Origin: Paeniglutamicibacter psychrophenolicus | GTDB taxonomy: Bacteria > Actinomycetota > Actinomycetes > Actinomycetales > Micrococcaceae | DNA length: 64,000 nt | Direction of reading: 5' to 3' | Assembly: GCF_030812255.1 (NCBI RefSeq) | Contig: NZ_JAUSSH010000005.1 | Span: forward strand, 186,001-250,000 | Shown: positions 7,732 through 15,186 of the stretch, one piece after another | Layout of the letters: each line of letters starts with the position of its first letter | Numbering within the stretch: position 1 is the first letter of the stretch | Notes under the pieces: model-generated | Databases searched by the model: none | Seen by the model: only the letters and a program-made list of their open reading frames with translations | Told to the model about the DNA's origin: nothing | Position numbers and translations under genes: made by a program

Positions 7732-7762
7732 ACGCTAGAACCTCAACCTTGGTTGAGGTCAA
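7732..7762 (-). promoter_or_regulatory. SoxR-box promoter of the flavin reductase/sod unit
   Basis: On the minus strand -35 TTGACC (7757-7762) and -10 TAGCGT (7732-7737) are separated by 19 bp, the over-long spacer used by MerR-family activators. The spacer holds a perfect 18-bp palindrome (7741-7758, CCTCAA...TTGAGG), the same outer half-sites as the E. coli SoxR box at soxS. The -35 overlaps the TGA stop codon of soxR. Confidence 0.85.
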
Positions 7763-7780
7763 ATTTGGTTGAGGTCAAAT
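7749..7780. repeat. 16-bp tandem duplication at the soxR 3' end
   Basis: TTGGTTGAGGTCAAAT occurs twice head to tail (7749-7764 and 7765-7780). The first copy contains half of the SoxR operator. The second forms part of the soxR coding end, so the last residues (FDLNQI) and the stop codon are made from operator-derived sequence. Confidence 0.9.
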
Positions 7781-8238
7781 CTGGTGTCGTCCCGAAACAA
7801 CAGGGCCCCGCCGCGGTCGTCGGCCAGCTTGTCGTTGGGGTTCACGAATCCGCATTCGGCCAGCGACAGGCAGCCGCAGCCGATGCATCCGCCGAGTCCG
7901 TCGCGCAACGACTGCAACTGGTGGATCCGCTCCTGCAGGTCCTCGCGCCAGGCCGCGGAGACCGCCTGCCAGTCCTCCTTGCGCGGGGTTCCGTCGGCCG
8001 GAAGCCCGGCAAAGATTTCGGCGATGGAGCGCAGCGGTATGCCGGCGCGCTGGGCCGCGCGGATCACTGCAACGCGCCGCAGCACACCGCGGTCGAACCT
8101 GCGTTGGTTCCCGGTGGTGCGCCAGGAGGAGATCAGCCCCTCCCGCTCGTAGTAGTGCAGGGCCGAGACCGCGACACCGGAGCGGGCCGCCACCTGCCCC
8201 ACGCTGAGGTCCTGCGCCGTGTTCTCACCCGTGTCCAT
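7759..8238 (-). CDS. soxR: redox-sensitive transcriptional activator SoxR
   Basis: A 159-residue MerR-family regulator. An N-terminal winged helix (LSVGQVAARSGVAVSALHYY) and dimerisation helix lead to the [2Fe-2S] cluster motif CIGCGC...C, with Cys118, Cys121, Cys123 and Cys129 spaced as in E. coli SoxR. Redox cycling of the cluster by redox-active compounds activates target promoters. ATG 8238 gives 12 residues before the helix, normal for the family; an ATG at 8271 would add 11 residues. The C-terminal tail is derived from a 16-bp duplication of operator DNA. The only SoxR box seen is just downstream, before the flavin reductase. Confidence 0.95.
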   Translation of the reverse strand: MDTGENTAQDLSVGQVAARSGVAVSALHYYEREGLISSWRTTGNQRRFDRGVLRRVAVIRAAQRAGIPLRSIAEIFAGLPADGTPRKEDWQAVSAAWREDLQERIHQLQSLRDGLGGCIGCGCLSLAECGFVNPNDKLADDRGGALLFRDDTRFDLNQI

Positions 8239-8334
8239 GTTTCCATTCTGCCTTCTTCGCGTCCTTGGCATGTCACGGAGCCCGGGATGGCATGATCATT
8301 GACAGGCGGCAGTCAACGAAAGGGCGCGTGCTCC

Positions 8335-9369
8335 ATGAAACCCACCTTCCGGTCGGGGTTTGTCGTAACCCTGGGAGTACTTGCCGCGCTCGGGGTGGGT
8401 GCTGCATTGATTTCCCTGACGTATGTCCTGACGCTGGTGTTTGTGGCGTTGTTTGTGGCCTTGGGCCTGGACCCGGTGGTCGGGAAGCTTGGGAAACTGG
8501 GCCTGAACCGCGTCAGGGCGCTGCTGTGCGTGGTGGCCGTGCTGCTGGTCTTTGCCGCCCTGGTGCTGGCCCTGGTGGTCCCGCTGTTGGTCACCGAGGG
8601 CCGGAAGCTGCTGGTCTCGTTGCCCTCGAGCCTGGAGGGCGTCGAATCCCAGGGCTGGTTCATCGAGCTCAACGGGACCCTCGGCGGGGCGCTGGTTCCC
8701 GGCGTCGACTGGCTGCAGCGCACCGTGGCCGACCCCGCGGTGTGGCTGGCGGTGGGCAACGGCGCCCTGAAGGCCGGATTCGGGGTCGCCAACGGCGTCT
8801 TCGGGGTACTCTTCGTGACCATGCTGACGATGTACTTCGTCATCGGCCTCGAGCCGCTCAAGAACGGCCTTTACGACCTGGTTCCGGCGTCCCGGCGCGA
8901 CCGGGTGCGGGAGCTTGGCGAGGAGATCGCGGGCTCCGTCGGAAGCTACCTGAGCGGGATGGCTATCCTGGCAGCCCTCAACGCGACGTTCACCTTCGTG
9001 TTGCTGAGCGTGCTGCAGGTGCCCTTTGCCGCGGTGCTCGGCGTGCTGGCCCTGCCGATCACGATGATTCCGCTGGTGGGCTCGGTCATCAGCACCGCCA
9101 TCGTCACGGTGGTCACGCTTTTCCATTCCCCGGGCACCGCGTTGGTGGTGCTGGCCGTGATGCTCGCCTACATGCAGGTCGAGGCCTACGTGCTGACCCC
9201 GCGCGTGGTGGGCAAGGCCATCCGCATCCCGGCGTCCATGGTGCTGATCGGCGCGATGGCCGGCGGGACCTTGGCGGGGCTGCTCGGCGCGCTGGTCGCC
9301 TGCCCGGCCTCCGCGGCAATCCTGTTGATCCTCAAGAAGGTCGTCGTCCCGGCCCAGGCCGAACGATGA
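8335..9369 (+). CDS. AI-2E family transporter (PerM/UPF0118)
   Basis: A 344-residue polytopic membrane protein. Two N-terminal helix pairs (VVTLGVLAALGVGAALI, then VALFVALGLDPVV) precede a soluble segment of about 90 residues. Further helices follow, with the family features LPITMIPLVGSVI and YVLTPRVVGKAIRIPASMVL near the C-terminus. The family includes E. coli TqsA and sodium/proton antiporters; the substrate here is unknown. An AAAGGG ribosome-binding site lies about 10 bases before the ATG. The gene is divergent from soxR, and cls starts 19 bp after its stop, so the two are probably cotranscribed. Confidence 0.88.
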   Translation: MKPTFRSGFVVTLGVLAALGVGAALISLTYVLTLVFVALFVALGLDPVVGKLGKLGLNRVRALLCVVAVLLVFAALVLALVVPLLVTEGRKLLVSLPSSLEGVESQGWFIELNGTLGGALVPGVDWLQRTVADPAVWLAVGNGALKAGFGVANGVFGVLFVTMLTMYFVIGLEPLKNGLYDLVPASRRDRVRELGEEIAGSVGSYLSGMAILAALNATFTFVLLSVLQVPFAAVLGVLALPITMIPLVGSVISTAIVTVVTLFHSPGTALVVLAVMLAYMQVEAYVLTPRVVGKAIRIPASMVLIGAMAGGTLAGLLGALVACPASAAILLILKKVVVPAQAER

Positions 9370-9388
9370 ACCGCCCGGGGGTGCGCGC

Positions 9389-10843
9389 ATGAGCGATCTT
9401 GACATCTGGGCGCTGGCCCTGGGAGCCGGGCACGTTGCCCTGGGCCTGTTGGCGACGATCCTGGTCTCGCGCAACCGCAAGCCGGCCGAGGCCATCGCCT
9501 GGGTCATGGCGATCGTGTTCGTCCCCTTTCTGGGCGCGGCCGCATTCCTGCTCGTCGGCTTCGGCCGCCTGCCGGCACACCGCCGGGCCAAGCAACGCGA
9601 AGTCAACGAACTGATCCTCGAGCGCACGCGCGGCCCCTGGCTGACCAGCCACGAACCGGACTGGCCCGCCTGGCTGGCCCCGGCCACCCAGCTGAACAAG
9701 GCCCTGGGCGCGCTGCCGATGGTGGGCGGGAACGAGATCACGCTCAACGACGACTATGCCGGAACGATCACGCAGATGGCGCTGGCCATCGATGCGGCCC
9801 GGCACCGGGTGCACGTGCAGTTCTACATCGGGGTGCACGACGAGGCGACGGCGCCCTTCTTCGAGGCCCTGGCCCGGGCGCGCGGGCGCGGGGTCGAGGT
9901 CAGGGTGCTGCTGGACCACCTGGCCTCGCTGATGTACCCGCGGCGGAAGGAAACCACGGCGTTCCTGGAATCCATCGGCGCGCAGGTGCACCACATGCTG
10001 CCGCTGCGCCCCTGGCGCGGGCAGTGGCAGCGCCCGGATTTGCGCAACCACCGCAAGATCCTGGTCGTCGATTCCTCCACGGGCTTCACCGGCTCGATAA
10101 ACCTGATCGAGCCGCGCTACCACAAGGCCAAGAACATCCGGCGCGGCATGTCCTGGCACGAGCTGATGATGCGCATCGAGGGTCCGGCGGTGCGCGAGCT
10201 CGACGCGGTGTTCATCACCGACTGGTACTCCGAGACCGGCCAGCTGCTGGAACTGGACACCACCGCCATCGAGCTGGAGGGCGCCACCGAGCTCATCGAC
10301 GCGCAGGTGCTGCCCAGCGGCCCGAGCTTCGAGAACGACAACAGCCTCAAGCTCTTCACCATGATGATCCATCAGGCCACCAAGCGGGTGTCCATCACCA
10401 GCCCCTACTTCGTGCCGGACGAGTCGATCCTGCTGGCGATCCTCACCACCGCCGCGCGCGGGGTACCGGTGGAGCTGTTCGTCTCGGAGATCGGCGACCA
10501 GGCGATGGTCTACCATGCGCAGCGTTCCTACTACGAGGCGCTGCTGCGGGCGGGGGTGCGGATCTACCTGTACCGCGCGCCGAAGGTGCTGCACGCCAAG
10601 CACTTCTCCATCGACGACGAGGTGGCCGTCATCGGGTCCTCGAACATGGACATGCGTTCGTTCTCGTTGAACATGGAGATCTCGGTGCTGCTGCACGGCC
10701 CGGAACTGCTGGCGGACCTGCTCCGGGTGGAGGACAGGTACCGCGAAAACTCGCGGGAGCTTGAGCTTGGGCCATGGCTTGCCCGGCCGTTGCGCGAGCG
10801 GGCGCTGGACAACCTCGCGCGGCTGACCTCGATGCTGCAGTGA
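9389..10843 (+). CDS. cls: cardiolipin synthase
   Basis: A 484-residue phospholipase-D superfamily enzyme that condenses phosphatidylglycerol into cardiolipin at the membrane. Two N-terminal helices (LALGAGHVALGLLATILV and AIAWVMAIVFVPFLGAAAFL) are followed by two HKD motifs. The first is HRKILVVD with GSINL (His221). The second is LHAKHFSIDD with GSSNMDMRSF, about 180 residues later. Length and layout match bacterial ClsA-type enzymes. It follows the AI-2E-type gene closely on the same strand. Confidence 0.93.
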   Translation: MSDLDIWALALGAGHVALGLLATILVSRNRKPAEAIAWVMAIVFVPFLGAAAFLLVGFGRLPAHRRAKQREVNELILERTRGPWLTSHEPDWPAWLAPATQLNKALGALPMVGGNEITLNDDYAGTITQMALAIDAARHRVHVQFYIGVHDEATAPFFEALARARGRGVEVRVLLDHLASLMYPRRKETTAFLESIGAQVHHMLPLRPWRGQWQRPDLRNHRKILVVDSSTGFTGSINLIEPRYHKAKNIRRGMSWHELMMRIEGPAVRELDAVFITDWYSETGQLLELDTTAIELEGATELIDAQVLPSGPSFENDNSLKLFTMMIHQATKRVSITSPYFVPDESILLAILTTAARGVPVELFVSEIGDQAMVYHAQRSYYEALLRAGVRIYLYRAPKVLHAKHFSIDDEVAVIGSSNMDMRSFSLNMEISVLLHGPELLADLLRVEDRYRENSRELELGPWLARPLRERALDNLARLTSMLQ

Positions 10844-10903
10844 CGGTTTGTGACGCGGCCCTCGACCCGTGATCAGGACCTTTGTGCACGGCGATCAAGA
10901 CTT

Positions 10904-10918
10904 TTGAACGGTGTTCAA
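10904..10918. promoter_or_regulatory. BioQ-like operator before bioY
   Basis: A perfect inverted repeat TTGAAC-GGT-GTTCAA lies 81 bp before the bioY start. It matches the TGAAC-N3-GTTCA pattern I recall for BioQ, the TetR-type biotin regulator of actinobacteria. A -10-like TAATGT begins 2 bp after it (10920-10925). No bioQ gene is in the window. Confidence 0.65.
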
Positions 10919-10998
10919 GTAATGTCGTCGGTAGCGCATCCGCGTCACCAGCCCACCGCACCGCCACCCTCGCGAACCGACAGGAACACACCCCCGAC

Positions 10999-11613
10999 AT
11001 GAGCACCGCCAACCCGCGCCTCGAGGCGCAGACCCCCGCCCGGATCGGGGCCCGCGACCTCGCCCTGGTCTCCGTCTTCGCCGCGCTCATCGCGGTGCTC
11101 ACCCTGGTTCCGGCCGTGCCGGTGGGTGCCCTGGGTGTCCCGATCACCCTGCAGACCATGGGCGTGGCACTCACCGCCATGATACTGGGTTCGAAGCGCG
11201 GCGGATCGGCCGTGGGCCTCTACCTGGTGGTGGGGCTGGCCGGGGTGCCGATCTTCGCCAAGTTCTCCGGCGGCCTGGGCTCGCTGGCGGCCCCGAGCGC
11301 CGGCTACCTGCTCTCCTTCCCGATCGCGGCCCTGGTGACCGGCGCGCTGGCCACGCTCGTGCTGCGCAAAGTCGCCCGCAGGCACCGCTTCGCCTGGTTG
11401 TTCGTGGCCGGGCTGGCCGGCTCGATCCTTGTCGTGCACCCGCTGGGCATCCTGGGCATGAGCCTGAACGCCCAGATCCCGCTGGGTCAGGCCTTCATCC
11501 TGGACATGGCCTACTGGCCAGGGGACGTGGTGAAGAATTTGCTGGCCGCGGCCATCGCCGTGAGCGTCTTCAAGGCCTTCCCCGCCTTCGCAGCCCGCCG
11601 CTTCCAGGCCTAG
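10999..11613 (+). CDS. bioY: biotin transporter BioY (ECF substrate-binding component)
   Basis: A 204-residue six-helix S-component that binds biotin in the membrane. Family features are LVSVFAALIAVLTLVPAVP, PITLQTMGVALTAMILGSKR, and the GLAGVPIFAKFSGG / SAGYLLSFPIAA region. It needs the BioM ATPase and BioN scaffold, encoded next, for full activity. ATG 10999 lies behind AGGAA. A palindrome of BioQ type is upstream, suggesting repression when biotin is plentiful. bioM starts 57 bp downstream. Confidence 0.95.
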   Translation: MSTANPRLEAQTPARIGARDLALVSVFAALIAVLTLVPAVPVGALGVPITLQTMGVALTAMILGSKRGGSAVGLYLVVGLAGVPIFAKFSGGLGSLAAPSAGYLLSFPIAALVTGALATLVLRKVARRHRFAWLFVAGLAGSILVVHPLGILGMSLNAQIPLGQAFILDMAYWPGDVVKNLLAAAIAVSVFKAFPAFAARRFQA

Positions 11614-11670
11614 CTCCACCGGCCCGCGGCCGGATTCGATCCACACCACCAGCAGGGAATACCGTTAAGC

Positions 11671-12384
11671 GTGATCCGATTCAACCAGGCCGGGCTGATC
11701 CTGCCCGCCGACGACCCTACGCAACAGGGGCGCACCGTTCTGGAACCGTGCACCCTGGAACTCGCCGAGCGGCGCATCGCCGTCATCGGCGCCAACGGGT
11801 CGGGGAAATCCACGCTGCTGCGCATGCTCAACGGGCTGGTGTCCCCCTCGACGGGTTCGGTCGCGGTCCACGGCTTCGACACCGTGCGCCAGGCCAAGTC
11901 CGTGCGCCAACGCGTGGGCTTCCTGTTCACCGACCCGCTCTCGCAGCTGGTGATGCCCATCGTCTCCGAGGACGTCGAGCTTTCGCTCAAGGCCAGCCAC
12001 AGGGACCGCAACGCCCGGGCCGCCGCCGCCCTTCATGCACTGGCTGCGCTGGGCCTGGAGCACCTGGCCCAGCGCAGCATCTACGACCTCTCCGGGGGCG
12101 AGCGGCAATTGGTGGCGCTGTGCAGCGTGCTGGCCGCCGGACAGGACATCCTGGTTGCCGACGAACCGACCACCCTGCTCGATCTGGCCAACAATGAACT
12201 GCTCCAGGGAACGCTGGGCTCCCTGGACCAGCAGGTCATCTACGCGACCCACGACCTGGACTTCGCGGCGGCCGCCGACCGCGCGCTGGTGGTCGCCGGA
12301 GGGAAGATCGCCTTCGACGGCCCGGCCCACGAGGCCGTGGCCGCCTACCGCTGGCTGGTCCGGCACGGAAGCCTGGCCTCGTGA
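11671..12384 (+). CDS. bioM: ECF transporter ATPase BioM
   Basis: A 237-residue ABC ATPase. Walker A is GANGSGKS (40-47), the signature LSGGERQ (140-146), Walker B ILVADEPT (160-167), and the switch histidine lies in IYATHDLDF. It energises biotin uptake with BioN and BioY. Start is GTG, with CAGGGA upstream. Its TGA stop overlaps the GTG of bioN by 4 bp (GTGA), a sign of coupled translation. Confidence 0.93.
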   Translation: MIRFNQAGLILPADDPTQQGRTVLEPCTLELAERRIAVIGANGSGKSTLLRMLNGLVSPSTGSVAVHGFDTVRQAKSVRQRVGFLFTDPLSQLVMPIVSEDVELSLKASHRDRNARAAAALHALAALGLEHLAQRSIYDLSGGERQLVALCSVLAAGQDILVADEPTTLLDLANNELLQGTLGSLDQQVIYATHDLDFAAAADRALVVAGGKIAFDGPAHEAVAAYRWLVRHGSLAS

Positions 12385-13007
12385 GCGCCGCGCACCAGAT
12401 GCTGCTGGGCCACTACCTGCCCGGACGCAGCATCGTGCACCGGGCGCCGCTGGCCGCCAAGTACCTGGTGGTGCTGGCGATGGGGACCGCGGTTCTGGTT
12501 TGGCGCATCCCCGCCGTGGGCCTGGGCACTCTCGCGCTGGGCCTGGGCCTCTTCGCCCTGGCCGGACCCCGGGTGCTGCGCGCCTGGGCGGCCCCGCTGC
12601 GCCAGCTGTGGTGGATCTTCGCGATCCTGGGCATCCACCAGTCGATCATCAACTCCCCGCTCTTCGCGCTGACCCTGGTGTCCGGGATGCTCGCGGTGAT
12701 CCAGTGCGGGCGCCTGGTGCTGCTGACCACCACCCAGGCGGCCCTGCTCGACGGGCTGGAGCGCGCGGCGGCCCCGGTGCGGCTGCTCGGCGGGAACCCC
12801 GCCACCATCGCCCTGGCCGTGGCGCTGATGCTGCGCAGCATCCCGGCGATCGCCACCTCGGTGCAGGAGCTCTCAGACGCCGCCAAGGCGCGCGGCATCG
12901 GCCGCAACCCCGCAACGCTGGCCGCACCGGTGGTCATCAACACCGTGGCCTACGCCCAGCGCACCGCCGACGCCCTGGCCGCCCGCGGCATCATGGAGCG
13001 CAACTAG
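12381..13007 (+). CDS. bioN: ECF transporter transmembrane component BioN (EcfT)
   Basis: A 208-residue membrane scaffold that joins the BioM ATPase to BioY. It carries the two Ala-Arg-Gly coupling motifs of EcfT proteins: AAKARGIG and, close to the C-terminus, ALAARGIM. Helices lie around LVVLAMGTAVLVW, GTLALGLGLFALAG and LTLVSGMLAVIQCG. The GTG start overlaps the bioM stop. It ends the bioYMN operon; a convergent SDR gene follows after 41 bp with no clear terminator. Confidence 0.93.
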   Translation: MSAAHQMLLGHYLPGRSIVHRAPLAAKYLVVLAMGTAVLVWRIPAVGLGTLALGLGLFALAGPRVLRAWAAPLRQLWWIFAILGIHQSIINSPLFALTLVSGMLAVIQCGRLVLLTTTQAALLDGLERAAAPVRLLGGNPATIALAVALMLRSIPAIATSVQELSDAAKARGIGRNPATLAAPVVINTVAYAQRTADALAARGIMERN

Positions 13008-13048
13008 CCTCGGCCCGGCAACCACGCACTCGGTTCCCGCCCGCGGGA

Positions 13049-13942
13049 TCAGGCCGTTCGCGTCCGTTCACTCTCGCGCGCCGCCTCGACCACGCCGCGC
13101 ACAAAGTCATCAAGCGATGTTGGCACCACCGAATAGCGCCGGGCAAGCGAGCTGGAGTCCAGCGGGGAATCGTAGGTCTCCAGCGCGGCGAGCAGCCCGG
13201 CAAGCATCTCGGGCATCGAGTCAATGGGCTGCCCGGGCGCAACAAAGCCAACCGGGATTTCCCGCCCGAGATGCCGCTCGAAAGCCCTGAGGACATCGCG
13301 CCACGACACCGCCTCGGGACCGCCGAGCTGCAGCACCTTCCCGATGGCGCCATCGCTGTGCAACGCCGCAACCGCATAGTCGGCAACGTCCTTCATTGCG
13401 ATGATCGAGTGCCGCCGCCGGCCCTCTCCCACCAGCGTGACGGTTCCGCCGGACAGTGCCGGGGCACCGATCACGGCCATCGGCAGCATGTCCATGTAGA
13501 AGTCCGGTTGCAGCACGGTCCAGTCCATGGTGCTTTGCCCCAGGCGCCGTTCGGTCTCGCCCTTGGCCTGCAGCAGCGGCATCGGATGGTGCGGATCGGC
13601 GCCGAGTGCGGAGATGAACACGAAGCGACCCACGCCGGCTCCGGTCGCGGCCTCGATGAGGTTAGCATTGCCGTGTCGATCGACCGAGTCGATGGTGTCC
13701 GGCCCGCCGCGGGACATCGAGTTCGCGGTCGTGATGATCCCCCGGACCGATTCACAGGCTGCCCGCAGGGATGCGGGGGCCGTCAGGTCCCCGGGAACGA
13801 GGCGGGCGCCGGCCCCGGCCAGGGCGCGGGCCGCGGGCGCTGCCGGGTCGCGCACCAGCACCCGCACCTCTTCGCCGCGGGGCAAAAGCCGCCGCGCAAT
13901 GAGCCCGCCGAGCTGCCCGGTGGCTCCGATGACCAGAATCAT
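13049..13942 (-). CDS. NAD(P)-binding, NmrA/SDR-a6-like protein
   Basis: A 297-residue Rossmann-fold protein of the atypical SDR (NmrA/TMR) group. The glycine-rich GATGQLGG (residues 6-13) binds the cofactor. Further features are ARLVPGDLTAPASL, FVFISALGAD, and a late KVLQLGGPEAVSWRD segment as in SDR-a6 quinone-reductase-like proteins. The classical YxxxK catalytic pair is not evident. Its ATG overlaps the stop of the SnoaL-like gene (ATGA), so the two form an operon divergent from a TetR regulator that probably controls it. Confidence 0.88.
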   Translation of the reverse strand: MILVIGATGQLGGLIARRLLPRGEEVRVLVRDPAAPAARALAGAGARLVPGDLTAPASLRAACESVRGIITTANSMSRGGPDTIDSVDRHGNANLIEAATGAGVGRFVFISALGADPHHPMPLLQAKGETERRLGQSTMDWTVLQPDFYMDMLPMAVIGAPALSGGTVTLVGEGRRRHSIIAMKDVADYAVAALHSDGAIGKVLQLGGPEAVSWRDVLRAFERHLGREIPVGFVAPGQPIDSMPEMLAGLLAALETYDSPLDSSSLARRYSVVPTSLDDFVRGVVEAARESERTRTA

Positions 13943-14391
13943 GACAAATCCCTCTCCGGAGCCGTTGCTGCGGCACCCGTTGTTTCCTCGACGGCGGCGT
14001 TGACATCGTCGCCGCTTTCATCCACCGGCTCCATGTAGAACCGAACGCCGGCCAGCAGTCCGTCGCTGACGGTGAAGATCATGACCCCGCGCATCAGCAC
14101 CGGTGCGCCGTCGAGGCGGGTGCCCCCGATCTCCCACTCCGTCCAGGCACTCCGGCCGTCGATGGATTGGTCGAGGACCCGGGCCTTCAGGTCCGGGATC
14201 CCGGCGAACATCCGCTGCCAATTGCTCCGGACCTGCCCGGCCCCGGTGAAGCCGCGGGCGGGGTGGGCGGGCGTCTGGTTGCGGTAGCCCGGCGCGAAGC
14301 AGGCCACGAGGGCGTCAAGGTCGTGGGCGTTGACGGCGTCCACCAGACGGGCCAGCAACGCCTCAGGGGATGCGGCTGGGGAGTCGGCCAT
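13939..14391 (-). CDS. SnoaL-like / NTF2-fold polyketide-cyclase-type protein
   Basis: A 150-residue NTF2-like protein with the cone-fold pattern LLARLVDAVNAHDLDALVACF, then GFTGAGQVRSNWQRMFAGIPD, WTEWEIGGT and GVMIFTVSDGLLAGVRFYMEPV. Members bind or isomerise small hydrophobic molecules; the substrate is unknown. It is the first gene of an SDR operon, overlapping the SDR start by 4 bp, and is transcribed away from a TetR regulator 43 bp upstream. Confidence 0.85.
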   Translation of the reverse strand: MADSPAASPEALLARLVDAVNAHDLDALVACFAPGYRNQTPAHPARGFTGAGQVRSNWQRMFAGIPDLKARVLDQSIDGRSAWTEWEIGGTRLDGAPVLMRGVMIFTVSDGLLAGVRFYMEPVDESGDDVNAAVEETTGAAATAPERDLS

Positions 14392-14410
14392 TGGAACTCC
14401 AATTTGATAC

Positions 14411-14424
14411 AGTTAGGTGTAACT
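14411..14424. promoter_or_regulatory. candidate TetR operator
   Basis: AGTTA-GGTG-TAACT, a dyad with 5-bp arms, lies in the middle of the 43-bp gap between the SnoaL-like gene and the TetR regulator. A short dyad between a TetR gene and its divergent target is the usual operator position; binding is inferred. Confidence 0.55.
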
Positions 14425-14434
14425 AATACGAAGT

Positions 14435-15103
14435 ATGGAACCAAAAATGCCCACAGTCAAGAGCTCCCGCGGCTACGATTCCTCCTCCCGGCGCGCGGCC
14501 GCGCAAAAGACCCGGGACGCGATCCTCGACGCTGCGCAGAAGCTGCTTCTGGCCCGCGGATACCCGGGCACCACCATCGCGCGGATCGCCGCGGACGCAC
14601 GGGTCTCGGTCGAGACCATCTACAAGTCCTTCGGGGGCAAGCCCGGGCTGGTGCGGGCCATCTACGAACGCGGGCTGCGGGGCCGCGGCCCCGTGGCCGC
14701 ATTCGACCGCTCCGATGACATGCGCACGAGCGCCGCCGACGCGCAGTCCCTGATGCGCGCCTGGGGAGAGCTCACCGCAGAGGTCGCCGAATCCCTGACC
14801 CCGATCCTGCTGCTGGTTCGCTCCGCCGCGGCCACCGATGCCGGCATGGCGGAGCTCCAGGAGCAATCCAACGCCGAGCGCCTTCAACGGATGGAGCACA
14901 ATGCCCGCTTCCTGCAGGAACGCGGGTATCTCCGCGGGGATGTGGCCCTCGAGGAGGCTGTAGACGTCATGTGGCTGCACAGCTCACCGGAGCTCTACGA
15001 ACTGTTGGTGCTCCAGCGCGGCTGGAGCACCGCGCGCTTCGCCCGCTATGTGGCGCGGTCCATGGCGAGCGCACTCGTGCGCCCGGCTCCGGGCGGAGAC
15101 TGA
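14435..15103 (+). CDS. TetR/AcrR-family transcriptional regulator
   Basis: A 222-residue repressor-type protein. The N-terminal TetR helix-turn-helix runs through TRDAILDAAQKLLLARGY and IARIAADARVSVETIYKSFG, followed by an all-helical ligand domain. It is divergent from the SnoaL/SDR pair with a dyad in the shared promoter, so it probably represses that operon and itself until a small ligand binds. ATG 14435 and ATG 14447 are both possible starts; the first is given. Confidence 0.92.
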   Translation: MEPKMPTVKSSRGYDSSSRRAAAQKTRDAILDAAQKLLLARGYPGTTIARIAADARVSVETIYKSFGGKPGLVRAIYERGLRGRGPVAAFDRSDDMRTSAADAQSLMRAWGELTAEVAESLTPILLLVRSAAATDAGMAELQEQSNAERLQRMEHNARFLQERGYLRGDVALEEAVDVMWLHSSPELYELLVLQRGWSTARFARYVARSMASALVRPAPGGD

Positions 15104-15186
15104 CCGCTGCGGCAATCCGGACAGGACACGGGCCCGGCATGCGACACGCCGCCCAAAACCCTTCCGGCGCCCGTATTGTATGAACC

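Noticed and set aside
12035-14038. A 667-codon plus-strand frame across bioM, bioN and the SDR gene
   Set aside because: It crosses three supported genes on both strands, is Arg/Ala/Pro-rich and has no recognisable domain.
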